DNA from: Azonexus sp.
GTDB lineage: Bacteria > Pseudomonadota > Gammaproteobacteria > Burkholderiales > Rhodocyclaceae
DNA: 5,497 nt
Reading direction: 5' to 3'
NCBI GenBank assembly: GCA_023150195.1
Contig: JAKLLI010000146.1
Coordinates: 1-5,497, forward strand
Part shown: piece after piece, positions 1 to 5,497 of the stretch
How the letters are laid out: each line of letters begins with the position of its first letter
How positions within the stretch are numbered: the first letter of the stretch is position 1
The notes under the pieces: model-generated
Seen by the model: only the letters and a program-made list of their open reading frames with translations
Told to the model about the DNA's origin: nothing
Database searches by the model: none
Made by a program: the position numbers and the translations under genes

Positions 1-149
1 ACGATTTGAAGCGGTACGCGGATAAAATGACCACCGACTTTCCCACCGCGCCGTCCGCCTACGGTCTATATGGACCTTCGGCAGCCGTCACCGTGGAAAA
101 GTCTACTCACGCCTCACACACAGAAATTCTGACACCCCCAGCCATCACC
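1..149. other. Leader region upstream of the operon, no gene recognised
   Basis: The reading frame of the nuclease gene stays open upstream to a TTG at 6, with an in-frame ATG at 27, so a longer protein of up to 1073 residues is formally possible. The 48 extra residues are low in complexity and resemble nothing I know, while the ATG at 150 begins the typical family N-terminus. A different frame is open over 2-25 and stops at TAA 23-25. It could be the last codons of an upstream gene, but eight codons are too few to claim. A short inverted repeat GGTC-N6-GACC lies at 63-76 around a TATA-like stretch. I see no convincing paired -35/-10 promoter, so the operon promoter may lie here unseen or left of the window. 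Confidence 0.4.
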
Positions 150-3100
150 ATGTCGAACCCCTTCTTCGATCACCCGATTTTGAACTCCCCATATGAGCGG
201 CCTGCACGTCACTGGGAGTTGGACGAATCGGGGCAGCCGACGCAGCAAGTTCTGAATGCGCGTCGTCGTGCCGAGTTCATCACACCTATACCCAAGCCGA
301 AGAAGCAAAAGAAGATGCCAAAGCAGGAAGGCTTCATCTTCGACGAAGGTGTGGGGCTATCCACCAAAGCGCAGCAGTACGACCCTACCTCGATCATCAA
401 CGAGGTGCGCAGCCACGTAGATGCGTGGCGCGCCCTCCCAAACCCCAACCAGTGGCAGGTTACGCCTGAGACGGCGCGGCTGCTCCAGCACTGGCGACAC
501 CACGGTTTCAACGGTGTTCGGCCCTTTTTCTGCCAGGTAGAAGCAGCTGAAACGGCCATCTGGCTGACCGAGGTTGCACCCAGCACTAAGCACGGTAAGC
601 ACCTGCTCGACCACCTCGCAGCCGCCAACAAGGACGCCAACCCGGAGTTGATGCGGCTGGCCCTCAAGCTGGCCACAGGAGCGGGCAAAACAACCGTAAT
701 GGCCATGCTGATTGCCTGGCAGACAATCAACGCGGTGCGTCGTCCGAGCAGCAAACAATTCACGCGCGGCTTCCTGATCTGCGCACCTGGCCTGACCATC
801 AAGGACCGGCTACGCGTACTGCAACCGCATGACCCCGACAGCTACTACAAGGAACGGGAACTGGTGCCGGTCGACATGCTCGATGACATGGGCCGCGCCA
901 AGATCGTCATCACCAACTATCACGCCTTCAAGCTGCGCGAGCGCATAGAGATTTCCAAGGTGGGGCGGCAACTGCTCAAGGGCCGCACTGGCGACGAAAT
1001 CGTTACGACCGAAACCGAAGGCCAGATGCTCCAGCGCGTCATGTCCGACCTGATGGGCATGAAGAACATCCTGGCCATCAACGATGAAGCCCACCACTGC
1101 TACCGTGAAAAGCCCCTGGGCGCAGGCATTGGTGACGATGAAGAACTGAAAGGCGACGAGAAGAAAGAGGCCGAGAAAAACAACGAAGCCGCCCGGTTGT
1201 GGATCTCCGGGCTCGAAGCCGTCAATCGCAAGCTTGGCCTGTCCCGCGTCATCGACCTCTCCGCCACGCCCTTTTTTCTGCGTGGTTCAGGCTACGCTGA
1301 AGGCACGCTATTCCCCTGGACGATGAGTGACTTCTCGCTGATGGATGCCATCGAATGCGGCATCGTCAAACTGCCGCGCGTGCCGGTCGCGGAAAACATC
1401 CCCGGTGAAGAAATGCCGGTCTTTCGCAACCTCTGGGAAAACATCCGCAAGGACATGCCCAAAAAAGGGCGCGGCTCCAATCAGGAACTCGACCCGCTCA
1501 AGCTGCCAACCCGGCTGCAAACCGCGCTGCAAGCGCTTTACGGGCATTACGAGAAAACCTTCAAGCTCTGGCAGGATGCCGGAATTTCCGTGCCGCCGTG
1601 TTTCATCGTGGTTTGCCAGAACACTGCCATTTCCAAGCTCGTCTATGACTTCATCTCGGGTTTTCAACGCAAGAACGACGACGGCAGCAGCACGCTGGAA
1701 AATGGCCGTCTGCCCCTATTTCGCAACTTCGACGACACCACCGGCAACCCCCTGCCACGCCCCAATACGCTGTTGATCGACAGCGAGCAACTCGAGGCTG
1801 GCGACGCACTGGACGACAAGTTCCACGACATGGCGGCCGATGAAATCGAGCGCTTCCGTCGCGAAATCGTCGAGCGCACCGGCGACGCCCGTGCCGGCGA
1901 CAACATCACCGATCAGGCCCTGCTGCGCGAAGTCATGAATACCGTCGGCAAGGCCGGACAACTTGGCGGTTCAATCCGCTGCGTCGTCTCGGTGTCGATG
2001 CTCACCGAAGGCTGGGACGCTAACACCGTCACCCACGTGCTGGGCATTCGCGCTTTCGGCACGCAACTCCTGTGCGAACAGGTGATCGGCCGCGCCCTGC
2101 GTCGCCAGTCCTACGAACTCAACGACGAAGGCCAGTTCAACGTCGAATACGCCGACGTTTTCGGCACCCCCTTCGACTTCACCGCCAAGCCGGTCATCAG
2201 CCCGCCGCAACCGCCTCGCGAAACGGTACAGGTCAAAGCCATGCGCCCCGAGCGCGACGCCCTCGAAATCACCTTCCCGCGTGTCGAAGGCTATCGCGTC
2301 GAGTTGCCCGAAGAACGTCTGCTGGCCAACTTCAACGAGGAATCCACACTTGTCCTGACACCTGATCTCGTCGGGCCTTCACAAACCCAGAACTCGGGGA
2401 TCATCGGTCAGTCGGCCGACATGACCCTGCAACATCTGGGCGATGTGCGCTCCTCCACCTTGCTCTTCCACCTCACCCAGCGCCTGCTTTACACCAAGTG
2501 GCGCGACCCCGGTGAGGAACCCAAGCTGCACCTCTTCGGCCAGCTCAAGCGCATCACCAAGGAGTGGCTCGACAATCATCTGGAATGCAAGGGTGGCACC
2601 TACCCCGCGCTGCTCATGTATCAGGAACTGGCCGACATGGCCTGCAACCGGATCACCGCCGCCATCACCCGCCACTTTCTCGGCGAACGGCCCATCAAGG
2701 CGCTGCTTGACCCCTACAACCCTAGCGGTTCAACCCGCCACGTGCGGTTCAATACATCCAAGGCCGACCGCTGGCAAACCAGTTCCCGGCACTGCCACGT
2801 CAACTGGGTCGTGCTCGATAGCGACTGGGAGGGCGAATTCTGCCGCATTGCCGAAGCGCATCCCAAGGTGCGCGCCTACGTTAAAAACCATGGCCTCGGC
2901 TTTGAAGTGCCCTATCGCTACGGCTCGGGAACGCGCAAATACCTGCCCGATTTCATCGTGCTAGTCGATGAAGGCCACGGGCCGGATGACCTGTTGCGCC
3001 TGGTCGTCGAAATCAAGGGCTATCGACGCGAGGACGCCAAGGAAAAGAAATCGACGATGGATACCTACTGGGTGCCCGGCGTCAATCACCTGGGTACCTA

Positions 3101-3227
3101 CGGGCGTTGGGCCTTTGCCGAGTTCACCGACGTCTTCCAGATGCAGGACGACTTTGCCAAGAAGGTGGAAGCGGAGTTCGCCAAGATGATCGATGCCGTG
3201 ACTGTTCAGCAAGGGAACCGATCATGA
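150..3227 (+). CDS. Type III-like restriction endonuclease subunit (BPTD_3080-type: SF2 helicase plus PD-(D/E)XK nuclease)
   Basis: This 1025-residue protein is the restriction subunit of a type III-like restriction-modification system. It uses ATP to move on DNA and cuts it together with the methyltransferase encoded downstream. Motifs seen, numbered from ATG 150: Walker A ATGAGKT at 175-181; DEAH box DEAHH at 312-316, followed by a charged lysine/glutamate-rich linker at about 329-345; motif III SATP at 371-374; LTEGWD at 618-623; and motif VI QVIGRALRR at 644-652 with its arginines. The C-terminal nuclease core has D934 (in LPDF) and E954-x-K956 (in VVEIKGY), a classic PD-(D/E)XK arrangement. 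Every catalytic residue I looked for is present, so the gene appears intact. ATG 150 is preferred because MSNPFFDHPILNSPY is the start I recall for this family, although no good Shine-Dalgarno sequence precedes it. Longer starts at 27 or 6 are possible. The family name is from memory; the helicase-nuclease assignment rests on the visible motifs. Confidence 0.9.
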   Translation: MSNPFFDHPILNSPYERPARHWELDESGQPTQQVLNARRRAEFITPIPKPKKQKKMPKQEGFIFDEGVGLSTKAQQYDPTSIINEVRSHVDAWRALPNPNQWQVTPETARLLQHWRHHGFNGVRPFFCQVEAAETAIWLTEVAPSTKHGKHLLDHLAAANKDANPELMRLALKLATGAGKTTVMAMLIAWQTINAVRRPSSKQFTRGFLICAPGLTIKDRLRVLQPHDPDSYYKERELVPVDMLDDMGRAKIVITNYHAFKLRERIEISKVGRQLLKGRTGDEIVTTETEGQMLQRVMSDLMGMKNILAINDEAHHCYREKPLGAGIGDDEELKGDEKKEAEKNNEAARLWISGLEAVNRKLGLSRVIDLSATPFFLRGSGYAEGTLFPWTMSDFSLMDAIECGIVKLPRVPVAENIPGEEMPVFRNLWENIRKDMPKKGRGSNQELDPLKLPTRLQTALQALYGHYEKTFKLWQDAGISVPPCFIVVCQNTAISKLVYDFISGFQRKNDDGSSTLENGRLPLFRNFDDTTGNPLPRPNTLLIDSEQLEAGDALDDKFHDMAADEIERFRREIVERTGDARAGDNITDQALLREVMNTVGKAGQLGGSIRCVVSVSMLTEGWDANTVTHVLGIRAFGTQLLCEQVIGRALRRQSYELNDEGQFNVEYADVFGTPFDFTAKPVISPPQPPRETVQVKAMRPERDALEITFPRVEGYRVELPEERLLANFNEESTLVLTPDLVGPSQTQNSGIIGQSADMTLQHLGDVRSSTLLFHLTQRLLYTKWRDPGEEPKLHLFGQLKRITKEWLDNHLECKGGTYPALLMYQELADMACNRITAAITRHFLGERPIKALLDPYNPSGSTRHVRFNTSKADRWQTSSRHCHVNWVVLDSDWEGEFCRIAEAHPKVRAYVKNHGLGFEVPYRYGSGTRKYLPDFIVLVDEGHGPDDLLRLVVEIKGYRREDAKEKKSTMDTYWVPGVNHLGTYGRWAFAEFTDVFQMQDDFAKKVEAEFAKMIDAVTVQQGNRS
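3211..3216 (+). promoter_or_regulatory. Ribosome binding site of the BRO-family gene
   Basis: AAGGGA lies seven bases before the ATG at 3224, inside the last codons of the nuclease gene. It settles the start at 3224, since upstream in-frame alternatives would run far into the nuclease gene. With the ATGA overlap at 3224-3227 it suggests translational coupling. Confidence 0.65.
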
Positions 3228-4072
3228 ATAACATCAAGCTATTCGAGTCGGCACAGATTCGCTCAGTCTGGAATGAAGCCGACGGCAAATGGTATTTCTC
3301 GGTCGCCGATGTCGTTCAGGCGCTGACCGAATCCGCCAATGTCCGCGACTACATCAAGAAAATGCGCAAGCGAGAAGCGGAACTCAATGCCAACTGGGGG
3401 ATACTTTGTCCCCCCCTTGAATTGTTGGCGCCGGATGGCAAGCGCCGGCAGACGCAATGCGCCAATACCGAAAGCCTGCTTCGCATCATCCAGTCCATCC
3501 CATCCCCCAAGGCCGAACCCTTCAAGCGCTGGCTGGCCAAGGTCGGCTACGAACGCCTTGAGGAAATCGAAAACCCGGAACTCGCCGCCGCCCGCATGCG
3601 CGAGATTTACAAGGCCAAGGGCTACAGCGACGCCTGGATCGAAAAGCGGGTGCGCGGCATCGCCATTCGCGACGAACTGACCAACGAATGGCAAAAACGC
3701 GGCGTCAAGGAACAGCGTGAATACGCCATCCTCACCGCCGAAATCAGCCGCGCCAGCTTTGGCATGACGCCAAGCGAGTACAAGGCCTTCAAGCAACTGG
3801 ACAAGCCCGCAGACAACCTGCGCGACCACATGACCGACCTGGAACTGATCTTTTCCATGCTCGGCGAAGCCTCCACCACCGAGATTGCCCGCCAGCGCGA
3901 GGCTCAGGGCTACGACGAAAACCGCGCAGCCGCTATCGCCGGCGGCAGCGTTGCCGGCAAGGCCCGGCAGGATCTGGAGAAAAAATCCGGTCGCCGCGTC
4001 ACCAGCTCGGAAAACTACAAGGCACTGCCCGAGGCCGTTGCCCGCAAGAAGCTGAACAAGAAAGAAGATTGA
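3224..4072 (+). CDS. BRO-family (Bro-N domain) protein with DinD/antirepressor-like C-terminal half
   Basis: The product has 282 residues. Residues 1 to about 105 read as a Bro-N domain, the DNA-binding-type fold of phage antirepressors and baculovirus BRO proteins: an N-terminal strand (IKLFESAQIRSVW), then WYFSVADVVQAL at 23-34 and the conserved IIQSIPSPKAEPFKRWLAKVG starting at 88. The second half carries the block around GMTPSEYKAFKQL and DHMTDLELIFSMLGEAST, then GGSVAGKAR at 240-248. This is the arrangement of stand-alone bacterial BRO-family proteins and resembles the DNA-damage-inducible protein DinD (274 residues in E. coli) in length and layout. No signal peptide or membrane segment is visible, so it should act in the cytoplasm. 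Its ATG overlaps the nuclease stop codon (ATGA), and the methyltransferase starts two bases after its stop, so it is co-transcribed with both. A DNA-binding regulator or accessory of the restriction system is my inference. A leftover phage antirepressor-type gene is the alternative. Domain identity is fairly sure, function is not. Confidence 0.82.
   Translation: MNNIKLFESAQIRSVWNEADGKWYFSVADVVQALTESANVRDYIKKMRKREAELNANWGILCPPLELLAPDGKRRQTQCANTESLLRIIQSIPSPKAEPFKRWLAKVGYERLEEIENPELAAARMREIYKAKGYSDAWIEKRVRGIAIRDELTNEWQKRGVKEQREYAILTAEISRASFGMTPSEYKAFKQLDKPADNLRDHMTDLELIFSMLGEASTTEIARQREAQGYDENRAAAIAGGSVAGKARQDLEKKSGRRVTSSENYKALPEAVARKKLNKKED
3396..3414 (+). repeat. GC hairpin with a seven-C run inside the BRO-family gene
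   Basis: GGGGGA at 3396-3401 pairs with TCCCCC at 3409-3414 around a seven-base loop. The C run continues to 3416, giving seven C in a row. It lies over codons 58-65 of the BRO-family gene, in the Bro-N part. The pairing is direct observation; any role in RNA folding or slippage is speculative. Confidence 0.5.
4062..4067 (+). promoter_or_regulatory. Weak ribosome binding site of the methyltransferase gene
   Basis: AAGAAG lies seven bases before ATG 4075, within the last codons of the BRO-family gene. The match to the Shine-Dalgarno consensus is partial, so translation probably depends on coupling to the upstream gene. A TTG at 4069, overlapping the TGA stop as TTGA, is an in-frame alternative start two codons earlier. 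Confidence 0.4.
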
Positions 4073-4074
4073 GC

Positions 4075-5409
4075 ATGGCCAAAGCACCCAACACCACCCA
4101 CGTCGAGCAGATCACCCACGACGACGCCAAACGCAAGAACATCCCCACCGCCGAATACCAGTCGGTGCTCGACGACAACCAAAAAACCCCCAAACAGGTC
4201 CGCTACCCGCGCAATACCGATCTCGACCCGCAACTGGTCTGGCGCGGCAAGGACGAGCAGGACTGGAGCGACCTCGTCGTCCACGCCCCACCGCTCTACA
4301 TCCAGGAAAAGGTGCACCCCAAGACGCTGATCGACGAACTGCTGCGCGAATCGAAAGAACGCGAACATGAAGCGGGGCAGGCAACGCCTGACCTGTTCGC
4401 CGACTTCAACGGTATCCCCAAGGATGCCGACAAGACCGAGTTCTACCAGCACGACCAGAACTGGACCAACCGCATGATCCTCGGCGACAGCCTGCAAGTC
4501 ATGGCCAGCCTCGCCGAGCGCGAGGGGCTGCGCGGCAAGGTGCAGTGCATCTACTTCGATCCGCCCTACGGCATCAAATTCAACAGCAACTTCCAGTGGT
4601 CAACCACCAGCCGTACCGTAACGGATGGTAAAGCCGACCACATCACCCGTGAGCCCGAGCAGGTCAAAGCCTTCCGCGACACCTGGCGCGATGGCATTCA
4701 CTCCTACCTCACCTACCTGCGCGACCGGCTGACGGTGGCGCGCGATCTGCTGACGGATTCCGGCTCCATCTTTGTGCAGATCGGCGATGAAAATGTTCAC
4801 CGCGTTCGGGCGGTGATGGATGAAGTGTTCGGAGACGAGAACGTCATAACTGAGATCGTTGTTAAGAAGAAGGGTAGTCAGAAATCTTCGCTGATGGACC
4901 CAGTAAACGATTTTATTCTTTGGTATTCAAAATCACCCCGCAGCAGCGGTGTCACCAAATTCCGGACGCTATTCGAGCCCCGCGAAATTGACGCTGACAC
5001 AATCGAAGAGTTTTCTAGAGCGGAGCTCCCTTCTGGCAATGTCGTGAACTTGAAAGGCTACACGACAGCCGAAGGGGAAAAATTAGACTTTCGAGCGTTT
5101 CCTCGTCGAATCGAACAGGAATTTCCGGGCGCTCGATTGTTTAGGCCGTGGCCTATCGCAAATGGTGGTGAGCGAGCTAATCAAATGGCTCCTGTTGTGT
5201 TTCGTGGTATTCCAGTCTCCCCCCCAAAAGGAAACTGCTGGCGCCACACATCTCTTCCAGATAGCAACGGTGTCACCGGAATGCAGCGTATTCTCCGTGC
5301 TGATCGCTTGATAAAGACTAAGTCGGCGTTGGATTTCATCCGTTACCTTAGCGATTTCCCCTTTAACAGGCTGCTCAAAAACCCCAGCCAGCCGATGCCA
5401 ATGAGATAA
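4075..5409 (+). CDS. Site-specific adenine DNA methyltransferase (type III Mod-like), 3' part removed by IS insertion
   Basis: This is the modification and recognition subunit that pairs with the nuclease. It would methylate adenine at the recognition site using S-adenosylmethionine. From ATG 4075, residues 13-64 carry the conserved family N-terminus (THDDAKRKNIPTAEYQS; LDPQLVWRGKDEQDW). The catalytic motif IV DPPY is at 162-165 and GSIFVQIGDEN at 230-240. A variable target-recognition region follows from about residue 255 and closes with PPKGNCW and GMQRILRADRL. DPPY first and the cofactor motif later is the beta-class order of type III Mod proteins. Here the frame ends at 444 residues, and the expected DP-x-x-GSGTT motif I and the rest of the protein are absent. 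Full-length relatives are roughly twice as long, by my recollection. Residues up to about N431 fit the family; the last 13 (RLLKNPSQPMPMR) do not and are read from inserted DNA, as is the stop at 5407-5409. The fragment is probably inactive, and the remaining 3' part presumably lies beyond the IS. Confidence 0.85.
   Translation: MAKAPNTTHVEQITHDDAKRKNIPTAEYQSVLDDNQKTPKQVRYPRNTDLDPQLVWRGKDEQDWSDLVVHAPPLYIQEKVHPKTLIDELLRESKEREHEAGQATPDLFADFNGIPKDADKTEFYQHDQNWTNRMILGDSLQVMASLAEREGLRGKVQCIYFDPPYGIKFNSNFQWSTTSRTVTDGKADHITREPEQVKAFRDTWRDGIHSYLTYLRDRLTVARDLLTDSGSIFVQIGDENVHRVRAVMDEVFGDENVITEIVVKKKGSQKSSLMDPVNDFILWYSKSPRSSGVTKFRTLFEPREIDADTIEEFSRAELPSGNVVNLKGYTTAEGEKLDFRAFPRRIEQEFPGARLFRPWPIANGGERANQMAPVVFRGIPVSPPKGNCWRHTSLPDSNGVTGMQRILRADRLIKTKSALDFIRYLSDFPFNRLLKNPSQPMPMR
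4840..5361 (+). other. Target-recognition region of the methyltransferase with AT-rich, atypical composition
   Basis: Base use changes sharply inside the methyltransferase gene at about 4840. The 60 bases at 4681-4740 contain 40 G or C, whereas those at 4861-4920 contain 23 and those at 5041-5100 contain 28. The change falls where the conserved catalytic domain gives way to the region that should choose the DNA target (from about residue 255). This fits exchange of the recognition domain by recombination, which is known for type III mod genes. The exact borders are estimates. Confidence 0.55.
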
Positions 5410-5497
5410 TGGCGACCTGGTCAGGACGAGATTGAAGAAGATGAGAACGGCGGATACCACACAGCACGCGATGTTCAGCTATCGGAGTTTGGAGGAG
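5368..5497 (+). mobile_element. Left end of an IS5/IS1182-type insertion sequence (partial, runs off the window)
   Basis: Methyltransferase homology stops after about 5367 and the following DNA encodes the start of a transposase. GGCTGCTCAAAAACCCC at 5369-5385 is a plausible left terminal inverted repeat, resembling IS ends with a CTG-N3-AAAAACCCC pattern that I recall only loosely. Within it, GGCTG at 5369-5373 and CAGCC at 5385-5389 are also inverted to each other. The true end could lie a few bases either side (about 5362-5375). The right end and target-site duplication are outside the window, so neither the border nor the family is proven. The element supplies the stop codon that ends the methyltransferase frame. 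Confidence 0.7.
5441..5497 (+). CDS. IS transposase, N-terminal fragment (IS5/IS1182 type, DUF772-like start)
   Basis: Nineteen codons are visible, starting MRTADTTQHAMFSYRSLEE and open to the last base. The stretch MFSYRSLEE is the characteristic opening of a large group of IS5/IS1182-like transposases, where it is normally followed by R-[IV]-P-x-D-H-P-L-R. The DDE catalytic residues would lie well to the right. ATG 5441 is chosen as start. An in-frame TTG at 5432 is an alternative with AGGA at 5423-5426 five bases upstream, which is better spaced than any Shine-Dalgarno for the ATG. The gene reads in the same direction as the interrupted methyltransferase. The call rests on a short match from memory, but it explains the abrupt end of the methyltransferase. 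Confidence 0.7.
   Translation, partial: MRTADTTQHAMFSYRSLEE

Noticed and set aside
63..76. GGTC-N6-GACC with a TATA-like centre as an operator or promoter
   Set aside because: The arms are only four bases and no matching -35 box is found at proper spacing.
1458..1470. GCCC-A6-GGGC (inverted arms around six A) in the nuclease gene as a programmed frameshift site
   Set aside because: The run is read as AAA AAA GGG, not in the phase of the canonical A-AAA-AAG slippery heptamer, and the protein continues normally through it.
3263..4087. Long minus-strand open frame (274 codons) opposite the BRO-family gene
   Set aside because: It is the shadow of a GC-rich gene. Its product is alanine/glycine/leucine-rich with no family resemblance, while the plus strand has clear Bro-N features.
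4181..4191. A6C5 run near the start of the methyltransferase gene as a phase-variation tract
   Set aside because: The runs are short and the frame is intact. Nothing else suggests slippage.
5219..5225. Seven-C run in the target-recognition region of the methyltransferase
   Set aside because: The frame is intact on both sides (PVSPPKG), and seven C is marginal for phase variation.
4948..5277. GGTGTCACC present twice (4948-4956 and 5269-5277), a near-palindrome that might be a recombination site
   Set aside because: Both copies encode Gly-Val-Thr in the same frame and the flanks share nothing. Nine bases can recur by chance.
5083..5460. Minus-strand open frame of 125 codons across the IS junction
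   Set aside because: It lies opposite well-conserved methyltransferase codons and crosses the junction into the IS. No family resemblance is seen.
5410..5497. In-phase continuation after the methyltransferase stop (WRPGQDEIEEDENGG...) as a read-through methyltransferase
   Set aside because: It does not match the expected motif X/I region, and the same bases in another frame give a recognisable transposase start.

Overview
The window is one tightly packed, plus-strand restriction-modification operon whose last gene is cut by an insertion sequence at the right edge. The coding DNA is GC-rich with strong GC bias at third codon positions. The protein sequences resemble those of Betaproteobacteria (Rhodocyclales or Burkholderiales type). 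That placement rests on general resemblance only, because no taxonomic marker is present.

Layout: positions 1-149 are a leader in which I see no convincing gene. Positions 150-3227 encode a large type III-like restriction subunit with an SF2 helicase core and a C-terminal PD-(D/E)XK nuclease (the BPTD_3080 family as I recall it). Positions 3224-4072 encode a 282-residue BRO-family protein with a Bro-N domain and a DinD/antirepressor-like C-terminal half. It is joined to the nuclease gene by an ATGA stop/start overlap. Positions 4075-5409 encode the N-terminal part of the partner adenine-specific DNA methyltransferase. It has the DPPY catalytic motif and the target-recognition region, but no motif I for S-adenosylmethionine binding. 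Around 5362-5370 the family sequence stops abruptly, and a small transposase reading frame begins at about 5441. Its first residues match the start of IS5/IS1182-type transposases (MFSYRSLEE). The window ends 57 bases into that gene.

Together: the nuclease and methyltransferase should form a type III-like complex that recognises a sequence through the methyltransferase and cleaves unmodified invading DNA. The BRO-family protein between them is probably a DNA-binding accessory or regulator. The points of interest are the embedded BRO-family gene, the R-Bro-M order, the AT-rich and probably recombined target-recognition region, and the IS insertion, which leaves an intact nuclease beside a methyltransferase that has lost its cofactor-binding half.
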